Assembly (NCBI GenBank): GCA_900547155.1
Contig: URFH01000010.1
Location: forward strand, 1 to 64,000
Source: an uncultured bacterium
Lineage (GTDB): Bacteria > Cyanobacteriota > Vampirovibrionia > Gastranaerophilales > Gastranaerophilaceae
Reading direction: 5' to 3'
Length of the DNA stretch: 64,000 bases
Part shown: in pieces, positions 1-8,285 of the stretch
Position numbering within the stretch: the first letter of the stretch is position 1
Layout of the letters: the number at the start of each line of letters is the position of its first letter
Position numbers and translations under genes: made by a program
The notes under the pieces: model-generated
Databases searched by the model: none
The model's input: only the letters and a program-made list of their open reading frames with translations
Told to the model about the DNA's origin: nothing

Positions 1-2
1 TT

Positions 3-236
3 CCCAAAGCTGTAGAAGCCGTTTCAAATGCACTAAAGGGTATATTTGATTTTGCCTCGACTGTAAAGTGCGAACAGATAAACACCGAGGTTTTAAATGA
101 CAAACATGATGTCGAAGAAGCCAACCGCGACGCATTAAGAGCGTTAAAAATTGCGGACAAATACACAGAATCAATGACTATAAAAGACCGTTTTCTGTTC
201 AGGCACTTTTACAGCAGTTTTTTAAAAGAAAAATAA
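3..236 (+). CDS. C-terminal part of a small helical protein, possibly phage-derived (partial)
   Basis: Only reading frame 3 is open from the window edge to the TAA at 234-236, giving about 77 codons with no start inside the window. The visible part is charged and helical, beginning PKAVEAVSNALKG and ending FYSSFLKEK. Short helical proteins of this look occur in prophages, but I cannot name a family. A rho-independent terminator follows within 30 bases, which supports this being a genuine gene end. Function unknown. Confidence 0.5.
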   Translation, partial: PKAVEAVSNALKGIFDFASTVKCEQINTEVLNDKHDVEEANRDALRALKIADKYTESMTIKDRFLFRHFYSSFLKEK

Positions 237-261
237 AATATTCTTATACTGATTAGACCAG

Positions 262-293
262 GCGCCTCCTGCAATTGCAGGGGGCTTTTTTAT
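262..293 (+). terminator. Rho-independent terminator after the partial gene
   Basis: An 8-bp stem (CCTCCTGC pairing with GCAGGGGG through a G-T pair, loop AATT) is followed by TTTTTT. It lies about 28 bases after the stop at 236 on the plus strand. The minus-strand gene at 290-592 ends inside its T tract. Confidence 0.75.
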
Positions 294-592
294 TGCAATT
301 TTTCAAAATTATATAAAACCGTCGCCTTGCAAAGCGGGTTTTCCATATACGAGCCGGAGAGGATTGGAAATCTATGCACTTTGTAACGGCAGCGGAAAGC
401 CTCGTTCAATTTTTGTTCCAGAACCAGCAATACTTCAATTCCTGCTTCTTTTTGCAGGAGTTCGACATTGATATTTTCATCGGACATATTCAGGCTTATT
501 ACGAGATGGGAAAGTTTGAAACGATTTTTCACAAATTCGCAAACTTTATCGGCTCTGGTTAGCTTTGACTGGTCTATTTTTGTGTAATTCAA
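290..592 (-). CDS. Hypothetical 100-aa protein
   Basis: Open frame of 100 codons starting at TTG (590-592) with an AGAGGAT-like ribosome binding site about nine bases upstream, which is the main reason to accept it. The protein is soluble, begins MNYTKIDQSKL and has mixed alpha/beta character; no motif is recognised. It converges on the partial gene at 3-236 and stops in that gene's terminator. A plus-strand frame of 62 codons lies entirely inside it but has no comparable start signal. Function unknown; both genes may belong to the edge of an integrated element. Confidence 0.45.
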   Translation of the reverse strand: MNYTKIDQSKLTRADKVCEFVKNRFKLSHLVISLNMSDENINVELLQKEAGIEVLLVLEQKLNEAFRCRYKVHRFPILSGSYMENPLCKATVLYNFEKLQ

Positions 593-940
593 TATAAAAT
601 CCTCTAATTTAGTGCATGTTACATAAAATCTTTTGTAAAATCAATGTTTAATAGACAGGCTTAGGAGTAAAATTGCTCACATTTTGCTCACATTTTTTTG
701 AAAAACTTTAAAAACTATAAAAAATCCAAGAAGAAAGGTTTACTTTAAAACCCTTGTTTTTGAATTTTTTTGGATAATTTATAAAAAATATAAAAAATAT
801 AAAAATTTTCAAATATGACTTGGGGTGGTAGGGGTCGCCTGTAGTTCTGATCATTGAAACAAAGACTGTGGCCGAAAAGTGCTGTGACCTTTGTTTTTTA
901 TTCAATTATGTAGAAAAATCGTGATTTTTACGCCAATTTG
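593..940. other. 348-bp AT-rich intergenic region with a tandem 11-mer
   Basis: No convincing gene. Near 670-692 the motif TTGCTCACATT occurs twice in direct tandem. Around 775-805 there is a run of AT repeats. A 65-codon minus-strand frame (708-905) has a skewed F/I/K-rich composition and no ribosome binding site, so I do not call it. The stretch may contain the promoters of the two divergent neighbours or the junction of an integrated element. Confidence 0.4.
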
Positions 941-1924
941 CTATTTTAAAACCGCTACTAACTTCCCGGCATTAAATAACCTCAAAATTTCCTCATCTGA
1001 AAACACTGGAATCGCAATAACCGTGCCTCCACCTGCTTCAGACGTAGCAATTGCCACTATCGGTGCGGACGGGAGAAAATTCAATTCCTCGTCAAAAGTG
1101 AATGTGCAGCCTTTGTAGTCAAGTTTTGCATTTTCCGCTATGAAAAAACATTTGTTGTAGAATTTTTTGCAGTTTTTGCAATTTTCAAACTGCTTTTTCC
1201 GAATTAATTCATCCCTCAGTTCGTTGATTCTGTCAGAATCCCATAAATCCAGAAAACGACATTCCTTAATGTTCCCTAAATCAGCACAGGGCATTGCAAT
1301 TTTGCCGTCTGCATCAATTGTTGGATTTACCCATAAAGCTGCACAGGTTAAAAACGGCCGTATAGGCTTATCCGAGCCTGAATACAGAATTTCTTGCTCT
1401 CTTTCTTCGAGATATGGCAATAGAAAACATTTTTTGCCCAATTCTTCATCTTCACGAATTTTTTTGAGTTCTGTTTGCAGCTTTTCATATGGCAGAATGG
1501 TGTTTTTGTGCTCTATTGTAATGCTTTGCACATTTTTGCGGTTTATTTCTTTTAAAAATTGATATAAATTCTCTGTCAAATCCGTCGGAATAACTATTTT
1601 GCAGCATTCCGCGAACGAATCTTCCGGCTTATAATCGGAAGACGTTATATATATTTCGTTTTTCACGATTTTATGAAAGGCTTTGAAATCGTTGTTTAAA
1701 ATAGGGTTTTCTATAATCGCCCTGTATTCAAAATTTTCGTTGTTCAAATATTCAAAAAATGAAAGCAACGCTTTATCGGGTGTATTTTTTCCTAAGTTTA
1801 CTGTAATCAAAGGCTTTGGGAGGATATTTGAAATCTCATCGTAAATTCTTCCCAAAACTTCTGTTGAGGGGTTTTTTGAGGTGAAATCAAGCTCAAATTC
1901 CATAACAAAAGGCAATTCTGTCAT
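941..1924 (-). CDS. SPASM-domain protein without radical-SAM cluster motif
   Basis: 327 aa. Residues about 185-275 form a SPASM-like module: an early Cys (TCAALWVNPTI), then DGKIAMPCAD, and near 250 a cluster FENCKNCKKF plus KCFF, the usual ligands of auxiliary iron-sulfur clusters. The N-terminal half shows the alternating strand-helix pattern of a partial TIM barrel but has no CX3CX2C motif that would bind the catalytic cluster. The last 45 residues form an unusual hydrophobic, glycine-rich tail (SEAGGGTVIAIPVF). The start overlaps the upstream methyltransferase stop by four bases, so the two are translationally coupled. Family members with an intact barrel are peptide or enzyme maturases; here a binding or carrier role is more likely. 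Module assignment fair, function unknown. Confidence 0.6.
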   Translation of the reverse strand: MTELPFVMEFELDFTSKNPSTEVLGRIYDEISNILPKPLITVNLGKNTPDKALLSFFEYLNNENFEYRAIIENPILNNDFKAFHKIVKNEIYITSSDYKPEDSFAECCKIVIPTDLTENLYQFLKEINRKNVQSITIEHKNTILPYEKLQTELKKIREDEELGKKCFLLPYLEEREQEILYSGSDKPIRPFLTCAALWVNPTIDADGKIAMPCADLGNIKECRFLDLWDSDRINELRDELIRKKQFENCKNCKKFYNKCFFIAENAKLDYKGCTFTFDEELNFLPSAPIVAIATSEAGGGTVIAIPVFSDEEILRLFNAGKLVAVLK

Positions 1925-2565
1925 AAATCTTCAAACCTCCACATTGCCAGAAATTTCTGTGAGCTTTTGTCTTCAAATATTTCGCAAACCGGCGCCGGAA
2001 AATTGAACGGGGGCTTTGTAAAGTCCAGTTTTCTGTAACCGCCGGCATAAATATCAAGATTTTTTGGAACATTTTTAAAAGTTGTGGTTAAAAAGTACTT
2101 TGCATTGCTGTTTTTAAAGTTTTCAAGTGCGCAAAAAATGCCTGAGAACGGCAGATGAATAAAACAATCCCTGCAAAGCACGGCATCACAATCCGGAAAT
2201 TTGTAATCCGTTATATCTGCACACTCAAAATTTATAGCGGAAGCTGCATATTTTTCTCTGTTTTTTAGGGTTAAATCGCCGACAATATCAACACCAATGT
2301 AATTTTCAAACTTATATTTCAATGTGCTCATCCACTGATAATCCCCGCAAGGCGCGTCAATCAGGCTTTTTATGCCGTATTTTTCAAAAATTAACGGCAA
2401 TTCCCTGATTATACTTTGTACAGCAACTTTTTCCGAACCTTTTCCTGAAACTGATTCTTTGCTTTCCCATAAATTTCTTTTGTAAATTGTTTCAAAGATA
2501 TCTTTGTTGTTATCCTTGAAAAACCATACAATGCGGTCTGTTATGTGTTTGTTTTCTGAATTCAT
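1921..2565 (-). CDS. Class I SAM-dependent methyltransferase
   Basis: 214 aa. The SAM-binding motif I is the distinctive SLIDAPCGDYQWM (about residues 65-77), followed by GVDIVGD as the acidic loop and DAVLCRDCFIHLPF as motif IV/post-IV. This LDAPCGDxxWM signature marks a small family of methyltransferases often found beside glycan or peptide modification genes; the substrate cannot be read from sequence. It is the first gene of a two-gene minus-strand operon with the SPASM protein, overlapping it by four bases, suggesting that both act on the same substrate. The ATG at 2563-2565 was chosen because the family fold starts shortly after. Confidence 0.8.
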   Translation of the reverse strand: MNSENKHITDRIVWFFKDNNKDIFETIYKRNLWESKESVSGKGSEKVAVQSIIRELPLIFEKYGIKSLIDAPCGDYQWMSTLKYKFENYIGVDIVGDLTLKNREKYAASAINFECADITDYKFPDCDAVLCRDCFIHLPFSGIFCALENFKNSNAKYFLTTTFKNVPKNLDIYAGGYRKLDFTKPPFNFPAPVCEIFEDKSSQKFLAMWRFEDL

Positions 2566-2716
2566 AAATAACCCGGAATTTTATACTATTTATTTTACAA
2601 TAAACCGCGATTTGAGCATATATTTCAGAGATTATTCTTCCATCTCCTTTTTCGGCTAATTGAATCTTTTTCAAAACCCGTTTATCCTCTTTTTTACAAT
2701 CAGAAGGAGGATTTAT

Positions 2717-3034
2717 ATGAAAAAAATAACCGCCCTAATGTGTGTTTTTCTGTTCGCAGCCATGGCTGCAAATGCAGATTGCGGCTGCAGCTACCGTATG
2801 CAGAAAAAAATGCTTCATAATAGAAAAGTAATTAAAAATAAGGTGATTAATGCCCAGGTAAAGGGGAAAATGCTTGCAATTCAACAACTTTCAAAGGATG
2901 ACTATTGCAACGACCCGAAAACAAAGCAAAAAATCCTTTCATATCAAAGGCAAATCGAAGATTTAACAAATCAGAAAATCTGCCTTAAAAAAGAATACAA
3001 AGCTTCGCTAAAACAACTGAAAGCCTCGCGTTAA
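2717..3034 (+). CDS. Small secreted/periplasmic protein with coiled-coil
   Basis: 105 aa from the ATG at 2717, which is preceded by a strong AGGAGG site; upstream in-frame codons lack one. Residues 1-20 (MKKITALMCVF, ending MAANA) form a signal peptide with predicted cleavage after ANA. The mature protein begins with a cysteine pair (DCGCSYR) and continues as a Lys/Gln-rich helix that could form a coiled coil; further Cys lie in DDYCND and KICLKK. No family recognised. Its stop overlaps the convergent apeR stop by four bases. Probably a small periplasmic protein. Confidence 0.7.
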   Translation: MKKITALMCVFLFAAMAANADCGCSYRMQKKMLHNRKVIKNKVINAQVKGKMLAIQQLSKDDYCNDPKTKQKILSYQRQIEDLTNQKICLKKEYKASLKQLKASR

Positions 3035-4257
3035 ACGGCTTTTTTGAAGATTAATGAGGTATTAATCCCGCCAAAAGCGAAGTTGTTCGACATTATGGTG
3101 CCAGTGTTGATTTCCCGCCCGTCGCCCGTTATGTAATCGAGCGGAGCGCAGTTTTTGTCGGGGTTGTTGAGGTTCAAAGTGGGCGCAAACCATCCGCTGT
3201 TGAGCATTTCTATTGACAGTATTGCCTCAATCGCACCGCAGGCGCCGAGTGTGTGGCCTGTGTAGCTTTTTAGCGAGCTAATGGGTACTTTTCTTTTGAA
3301 AACATTATATGTAGCGGTCGTTTCGGCGATATCTCCCTGCAAAGTGGCTGTTCCGTGGGCATTTATGTAGCCGATTTGATCCGGGGAGATGTTGGCGTCT
3401 TTGATTGCGAGGGCTAATGCGCTTCCCATTGTTTCGTGGCAAGGGTTTGTGATATGCGTGCCGTCCGTTGAGGTTCCAAAACCGATAATTTCAGCATAAA
3501 TCTTTGCTCCGCGGCGTTTTGCGTGCTCATATTCTTCAAGAATCATTGTTCCTGCGCCTTCTCCGAGAACCAATCCGTCCCTGTCTTTGTCAAAAGGCGA
3601 GGGGGTGAGTTTCGGGGTTGAATTTTTGAGGCTTGTCGCATAAAGCGTGTCAAAAATGGCAATATGCGAGGCATGGAGCTCTTCTGCCCCTCCTGCAATC
3701 ATAACAGTTTCGTAGCCGTTTTTTATTGCTTCATAAGCGTAACCTATGCCCATTGAGCCCGATGTGCAGGCTGTTGAGGTCGGAATCAGGCGCCCTTTTG
3801 TCTTAAAATAAAGCGAAATATTCACTGTGGTTGTCTGGGGCATCATTTTTATGTAAGAACCTGAATTTACGCAGCGAACTTTTTTTTCAACGTCCATCGT
3901 GTAAAAATCAATGATAGACTCCAGAGAACCTGAAGAAGAACCGTAACTTACGCCGGTTTCCCCGTTTGTAATAACCTCATCATTGAGAAGTCCCGCGTCA
4001 GCAAGCGCTTCTTCGGTTACAGCCGTGGAAAGAATCGCGACTTTGCCCATTGTTCTTAAAACTTTACGGTTAAAATGCTCCGGAACAACAAAATCCTTTA
4101 CAGGCGCGGCAAGACGGGTGTTCATATTCTCATATTCATCGAGTTCTTTCCAATATTCGACGCAGTTTTCGAGCTTTTTTAAGTTCTCAAACGCAATATC
4201 GACTTTGCTGCCCAGCGGGCTGGCAAGCGCCATTCCCGTAACCACAACCCTTTTCAC
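3031..4257 (-). CDS. apeR: APE-type beta-ketoacyl-ACP synthase (ApeR-like)
   Basis: 408 aa, full-length FabF-type ketosynthase. The active-site Cys164 lies in PTSTACTSG, with the two His in NAHGTAT and KSYTGHTLG, so it should be active. It also carries MNTRLAAPV near the N terminus and the terminal NNFAFGGINTSLIFK, both characteristic of the ketosynthase that closes aryl polyene (APE) clusters. In the known APE pathway this protein condenses malonyl-ACP with the growing chain alongside the ApeO/ApeC pair. It is the last gene of the leftward arm; its start overlaps the apeQ stop by four bases. A housekeeping FabF is the alternative, made unlikely by the context. Confidence 0.88.
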   Translation of the reverse strand: MKRVVVTGMALASPLGSKVDIAFENLKKLENCVEYWKELDEYENMNTRLAAPVKDFVVPEHFNRKVLRTMGKVAILSTAVTEEALADAGLLNDEVITNGETGVSYGSSSGSLESIIDFYTMDVEKKVRCVNSGSYIKMMPQTTTVNISLYFKTKGRLIPTSTACTSGSMGIGYAYEAIKNGYETVMIAGGAEELHASHIAIFDTLYATSLKNSTPKLTPSPFDKDRDGLVLGEGAGTMILEEYEHAKRRGAKIYAEIIGFGTSTDGTHITNPCHETMGSALALAIKDANISPDQIGYINAHGTATLQGDIAETTATYNVFKRKVPISSLKSYTGHTLGACGAIEAILSIEMLNSGWFAPTLNLNNPDKNCAPLDYITGDGREINTGTIMSNNFAFGGINTSLIFKKAV

Positions 4258-4982
4258 CGGTACATTCCTCCGTTCACGGAAATAACCTGCCCTGTGATAT
4301 AGGCTGCATCTTCACTCATAAGGTAATTCACAAGGCTTGCAACCTCTTTTGCCTGCCCTATTCGGCGCATTGGAATCATTTTTTTAACTTCTTCGACCGG
4401 CACATCTTTTATCATATCGGTTTCAATGATTCCGGGAGCCACTGCGTTCACAGTAATGCCCCTTTTTGCCAGTTCAAGGCTCAAAGCCTTTACTGCGCCG
4501 GTTATTCCCGCTTTTGAAGCGCTGTAATTAACCTGCCCGCGGTTTCCGGCAAGCCCTGAGATTGAAGACATTGCAATTATTCGGCCTTTGACCCTTTTTT
4601 CAATCATCGGCATAACTACGGGTTTCAGCACATTGTAAAAACCGCCGAGATTTGTATTTATTACATCATCCCACTCATTTTCTTCCATAATCGGGAAAAC
4701 ATTGTCTTTTGCAATCCCCGCATTAAGCACCACGCCGAAATATACGCCGTTTTCTTCAATATCTTTGGAAATTACGTCAAAACACTGTTTTCTGTTTTTT
4801 AAATCGAACTGCAAAACCCTTGAATCAACGCTCAGCGCCTTGATTTCCTCCTGAACCTGTTTTGCTTTTTCAATATTGCTGTTGCAGTGAAGAACAACAT
4901 CAAAACCGTTTTTTGCCAGATAAATAGCGGTTTCTTTTCCGATTCCCCTGCCGGAGCCGGTTATTAAGACGGATTTACCCAT
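4254..4982 (-). CDS. apeQ: APE-type 3-ketoacyl-ACP reductase (ApeQ-like, FabG family)
   Basis: 242 aa short-chain dehydrogenase. NADPH-binding motif GSGRGIG is at residues 9-15, NAGIAKD follows, and the catalytic Ser and YSASK lie near residues 137-155. It reduces the beta-keto group after each extension. The ATG at 4980-4982 is used because SDR proteins start right before the VLITG strand; an upstream ATG at 5031-5033 would add 17 residues unlike the family and overlap apeP by 41 bases. With the chosen start the gap to apeP is 10 bases and the 3' end overlaps apeR by four, giving a tightly packed operon. Confidence 0.88.
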   Translation of the reverse strand: MGKSVLITGSGRGIGKETAIYLAKNGFDVVLHCNSNIEKAKQVQEEIKALSVDSRVLQFDLKNRKQCFDVISKDIEENGVYFGVVLNAGIAKDNVFPIMEENEWDDVINTNLGGFYNVLKPVVMPMIEKRVKGRIIAMSSISGLAGNRGQVNYSASKAGITGAVKALSLELAKRGITVNAVAPGIIETDMIKDVPVEEVKKMIPMRRIGQAKEVASLVNYLMSEDAAYITGQVISVNGGMYR

Positions 4983-4992
4983 AAATTTCTCA

Positions 4993-5433
4993 CTAAATCT
5001 CAATTCTGCCGGAGTCCGCAGGCTGATAAACATTTACCACCGCGTTTGCGCACTCCACATCATTATTATAGATAAAACACTCGAACGAGACAAGTTCGTT
5101 GTCCGAAAAGACTTGATTGGCGCTGATTGTGTAAGTTTTTCCGCGCTCAAATTTTTCCAAATCACATTTGTACGCTCTTGAGCCGAGAAGATAGCCGATT
5201 TTGGGTTCTTTTTCTCCGTTTTTAAAATAAGCGTAGCAGCCGATTGTCTGCGCCATAAATTCAATGCCGGCAAGCGGCGAAATCCCGTTTATCGCTTTAT
5301 TGTAGAAGATTTTGTCTTCTGTTATTGTTACGGAGGCTTTTGCTGTGTTTTTTTCCAAATCAACGTCCAAAAGCTCATCTATCAAAATCATCGGGCGGTC
5401 ATGCGGCAATATTTTTTCCAGATTTTTTTCCAT
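4993..5433 (-). CDS. apeP: APE-type 3-hydroxyacyl-ACP dehydratase (ApeP-like hotdog protein)
   Basis: 146 aa hotdog-fold protein. ILPHDRPMILID at the N terminus places His11 as the likely catalytic histidine, and SPLAGIEFMAQTIG gives the central-helix acidic residue. ApeP works with a second hotdog subunit (ApeI) to dehydrate each beta-hydroxy intermediate and leave the conjugated polyene. Here the ApeI partner is fused to the ligase at 8975-10606. Its start overlaps the apeO stop by one base. FabZ of primary metabolism is less likely because of the conserved PHDRPM start and the neighbours. Confidence 0.85.
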   Translation of the reverse strand: MEKNLEKILPHDRPMILIDELLDVDLEKNTAKASVTITEDKIFYNKAINGISPLAGIEFMAQTIGCYAYFKNGEKEPKIGYLLGSRAYKCDLEKFERGKTYTISANQVFSDNELVSFECFIYNNDVECANAVVNVYQPADSGRIEI

Positions 5434-6581
5434 TATTCAATTCTCCCGAAAATTGCAACTGCATTTGAGCCGCCAAAGCCAAAAGCGTTGCATAAAATGT
5501 AATCAAGGCGCTTTGATTTTTGTCCGTATTTTACAAGCGAAATTTCAGGCAAAGAATCATCATAAACCCCGTCAAACCTGTGAGGCAGCAGATTTTTGCC
5601 TTTATTTATCCTCAAATCAAGCATTGCGCAGCATAAAGCCGATTCAACACCGGCGGAAGCGCCCAAACAATGCCCTGTGAGCGATTTTGTGGAGCTTGCC
5701 GCGACAGAAGCGCCAAAAACGCGAAAAACTGCGTTTGCTTCCATCAAATCATTGCTCTGCGTGCCTGTTCCGTGCAAATTTATGTAATCAATTTGTTCGG
5801 GCGCGAGTTTTGCATTTTTCAGGGCAATTTCAATGGCTTTTGAGGCTTGAATGCCGTCAGGGTCGGGGGTTGCGCAGTGATATGCGTCAGAGGTTTCACC
5901 GGTTGCACAGAGTTTTATGCTGTGCGGCTTTTTGGCTTTTTCAAGAAGAAAAAGAGCGCCGCCCTCGCCGATATTTATGCCGTTTCTGTTCTTGCTGAAC
6001 GGAATGGATGGTTCCCCCGAGAGAACTTCAAGCGAATGGAACCCGAAAACCGGCATTTTGCACAAAGCGTCGCATGCTCCGGCGATTACTGCGTCACAAA
6101 CGTTATTTTCAAGAAGTTTTTGGGCGGTGGAAAAGGCTTTTATGCCGGAAGTGCAGGCTGTTGAAACCCCGCTGTAATACCCGCTCAAACCGAGATATTT
6201 GTGCAAAAATCCCGCAGGATTGCCAATCTGCGAGTGGTCAATATCGCCTGATTTTTCAAATTCATCAACTCCGGAGTTCGTTGTGCCTATGACAACGCCG
6301 ATTCTGTCTTTTCCGCAGGTTTTTATTGCGTTTTGGACTTCGGGTTCAATTTGTTCAAGGCAGTTCAGAAGGATTGAATTGCAGCGCAGCGCGTATTTTT
6401 CGTCGGAAATCGGTTTTAGCGGAGTTTTTATTTTTCCGAAGTAAAACGGCGTGCCTTTTATGATATTTTCGTCGATTGTGAGAAAATCAGCGTCTTTTTT
6501 CAGGGCATTGGCGAACATTTCTTCGATATTGCTGCCCAAAGCGCTTATTGAACTGTATGCGTTTATAAAAATATCTTCCAT
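5433..6581 (-). CDS. apeO: APE-type beta-ketoacyl synthase (ApeO-like)
   Basis: 382 aa ketosynthase with Cys143 in VSTACTSG and His in NLHGTGT and KSLTGHCLG. It ends NAFGFGGSNAVAIFGRIE. In characterised APE pathways ApeO is the catalytic half of a heterodimer with the chain-length factor ApeC, which is here the first gene of the opposite arm (6665). Order O-P-Q-R within this arm matches the order in the E. coli and Xenorhabdus clusters. The start ATG at 6579-6581 has only a weak purine-rich leader. The 83-bp gap to apeC must hold both promoters, so the two arms are probably co-regulated. Confidence 0.88.
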   Translation of the reverse strand: MEDIFINAYSSISALGSNIEEMFANALKKDADFLTIDENIIKGTPFYFGKIKTPLKPISDEKYALRCNSILLNCLEQIEPEVQNAIKTCGKDRIGVVIGTTNSGVDEFEKSGDIDHSQIGNPAGFLHKYLGLSGYYSGVSTACTSGIKAFSTAQKLLENNVCDAVIAGACDALCKMPVFGFHSLEVLSGEPSIPFSKNRNGINIGEGGALFLLEKAKKPHSIKLCATGETSDAYHCATPDPDGIQASKAIEIALKNAKLAPEQIDYINLHGTGTQSNDLMEANAVFRVFGASVAASSTKSLTGHCLGASAGVESALCCAMLDLRINKGKNLLPHRFDGVYDDSLPEISLVKYGQKSKRLDYILCNAFGFGGSNAVAIFGRIE

Positions 6582-6600
6582 AATTTAAGGTTAGCTCTTT

Positions 6601-6629
6601 TTGATAAAAAAAGAAATTTATAATAAAAT
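6601..6629 (+). promoter_or_regulatory. Predicted sigma-70-type promoter for the rightward APE arm
   Basis: TTGATA at 6601-6606, a 17-bp spacer and TAAAAT at 6624-6629. Transcription would start near 6636, just before the AGGA at 6651 and the apeC ATG at 6665. This agrees with the later of two possible apeC starts. Confidence 0.6.
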
Positions 6630-6664
6630 TAATATTACCATAATCAGGTCAGGAATTGTTGGGA

Positions 6665-7213
6665 ATGAAGTTTTCAATAAAAAAATTCGTTATAAAAACA
6701 GCAGAAAACACAGAGGTTTCATTTTTGCCGCCTATGGCAAGAAGAAAGCTCTCAACGCTCGACAAAACCGCACTTTGCGTGATGAATGAGCTTTTTGAAT
6801 CAATTCCCCAAGAAAAACGGAACCTGAAAATCGTTTTTGCTTCACGCTACGGCGAGCTGGACAGGCTGAAAAAGCTTGTTGCGCAATACACCCGGGAAAA
6901 CGAAGTTTCGCCCGCAACTTTCAGCGGTTCTGTGCACAACAGCGCTGCGGGGCAGTTTTCGCTTTTGAACAAAATTACTGAAAGCTACAATTCCGTTTCC
7001 GCCGAAAAAGATACGTTTTCTGCGGGTTTAATTGAGGCTGTGCTTACCGCAAAAGAAGGGTGCGATGTGCTTTTTTGCTGCTGCGACGCTGTTGAGGCCG
7101 AAAATGCGGGCGGTTTCGGGTGCATAATCAGCCATGATGGTGAAATCAATGCGCTTTTGCGCTCCGGAAAGCTTTATGAAATCAGCGCGGAGGGTGAAAA
7201 ATGTCTTTTTTAG
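6665..7213 (+). CDS. apeC: Ketosynthase-like chain length factor (ApeC-like)
   Basis: 182 aa. It carries the hallmarks of the short ketoacyl-synthase-like family PF13723: LPPMARRKLSTLDKTAL near residue 21, KIVFASRYGEL, and FSGSVHNSAAGQFSL, followed by an Ala/Gly-rich core. There is no active-site cysteine, as expected for a non-catalytic chain length factor pairing with ApeO. I use the ATG at 6665 with AGGA ten bases upstream; the in-frame TTG at 6656 is too close to that site. The last 13 bases overlap the next gene, showing translational coupling. Confidence 0.85.
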   Translation: MKFSIKKFVIKTAENTEVSFLPPMARRKLSTLDKTALCVMNELFESIPQEKRNLKIVFASRYGELDRLKKLVAQYTRENEVSPATFSGSVHNSAAGQFSLLNKITESYNSVSAEKDTFSAGLIEAVLTAKEGCDVLFCCCDAVEAENAGGFGCIISHDGEINALLRSGKLYEISAEGEKCLF

Positions 7214-7962
7214 CCATTTGGCGCAGTTTTGTGGTGCTTTTCCTTTTTGCCTTTTTCGGGGTTGGCGCTTTGATTATTAGTTTTATTATTTTCCCATTCG
7301 GGGCGGTTTTTGTTAAAAAAGAACGCCGAAAACGCTTTTACAGCGGGGTAATCCATAAAACGTGGAAATTTTTCACATTTTTAATGCAAAAATCCGGAAT
7401 AATAAAGCTTGTGCTTACAAACGGTGAAAAATTAGAAAATATCAGGGGAAAAATCATCGTTGCGAACCATCCGAGTTTTATTGACATTGTCCTTTTAATC
7501 GGACTTTTGCCCGATACTGTTTGCATTGCGAAAAAAGAGCTGAAAAATAACATTTTTATGGGCAATATCGTAAAATCCCTTTATCTTATTAATGACGAGG
7601 ACAATGAAAGGCTTTTGCGCGAGGCTGCTGCGGTTCTGGCAGCGGGTTTTAATATAATTATTTTTCCGTCGGGCACACGAACTGTTGAGGGCGAAGAATT
7701 AAAGCTCCACAAAGGCGCGGCAATGATGGCTTTGCACACGGGAGCGGATATTTTGCCTGTTTATATACATTGTGACACGAAATTTCTTGCTAAAAACCAG
7801 AAAATTTACGAAGCGGGCGAAAACCCCGTTACTTACACGATTACACTGAATGAAATTATAAAAATCGTTGATTTTGCACGTTCCGGAGGAGATTTGACCG
7901 AAATTCAGCTGCGAAACCGCATAAATCGTGCAATTAAGGAACAAATTTCACGCAGATTTTGA
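7201..7962 (+). CDS. PlsC-type lysophospholipid acyltransferase of the APE cluster
   Basis: 253 aa. An N-terminal membrane helix spans about residues 8-35. The acyltransferase motif HX4D is His90-Asp95 in VANHPSFID, and FPSGTRTVEGEE near residue 155 is the glycerol-phosphate/acceptor loop. It occupies the place of the PlsC-like acyltransferase between the chain length factor and the ACPs of APE clusters (ApeD in the E. coli order). It probably transfers the finished polyene or another acyl chain to a membrane lipid. Housekeeping PlsC is an alternative, but the 13-bp overlap with apeC ties it to the cluster. Confidence 0.82.
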   Translation: MSFLAIWRSFVVLFLFAFFGVGALIISFIIFPFGAVFVKKERRKRFYSGVIHKTWKFFTFLMQKSGIIKLVLTNGEKLENIRGKIIVANHPSFIDIVLLIGLLPDTVCIAKKELKNNIFMGNIVKSLYLINDEDNERLLREAAAVLAAGFNIIIFPSGTRTVEGEELKLHKGAAMMALHTGADILPVYIHCDTKFLAKNQKIYEAGENPVTYTITLNEIIKIVDFARSGGDLTEIQLRNRINRAIKEQISRRF

Positions 7963-8023
7963 GGGTGTGAAAATTGACTTTGGGTTGTCCTTGGGCAATA
8001 ATTGTATTATTGGAATTTAAATT

Positions 8024-8275
8024 ATGTTGGAAGAAGAATTAAAAAAACTTATCATTGAGGTGTTGGAACTTGAGGAAATAACGCCCGATGACATAAAAAC
8101 CGATGAAGCGTTGTTTATTGACGGGCTCGGGCTTGATTCTATTGACGCTCTGGAGCTCGGAATGGCGCTGAAGAAAAAATATAACCTCAAAATGGGCACA
8201 GATAAAGAAGAAAACAAAAAACATTTTTATTCCGTAAAAACTTTAGCGGATTTTATCAGAAGCCAGTCAAATTGA
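8024..8275 (+). CDS. apeE: Acyl carrier protein 1 of the APE cluster (ApeE-like)
   Basis: 83 aa acyl carrier protein. The phosphopantetheine attachment site is Ser39 in GLGLDSIDALELG. In the known pathway this carrier accepts the activated aryl starter from the ligase. The insertion-rich C terminus (KMGTDKEENKKHFYSV) distinguishes it from the second carrier and from fatty-acid AcpP. It lies 61 bases after the acyltransferase and 10 bases before the second carrier start. Confidence 0.88.
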   Translation: MLEEELKKLIIEVLELEEITPDDIKTDEALFIDGLGLDSIDALELGMALKKKYNLKMGTDKEENKKHFYSVKTLADFIRSQSN

Positions 8276-8285
8276 AAGAGTGAAA

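Noticed and set aside
374..562. 62-codon plus-strand frame
   Set aside because: Lies inside the opposite-strand 100-aa gene and has no ribosome site.
708..905. 65-codon minus-strand frame
   Set aside because: Homopolymer-like composition (F, I, K) in AT-rich DNA and no start signal.
1167..1562. 131-codon plus-strand frame opposite the SPASM gene
   Set aside because: Antisense shadow of a real domain-containing gene; Ser-rich as typical for such shadows.
3031..6581. Housekeeping fab operon
   Set aside because: Two ketosynthases, a PF13723 chain length factor, LolA- and MMPL-type genes, and ApeP/ApeR-specific motifs fit an APE cluster.
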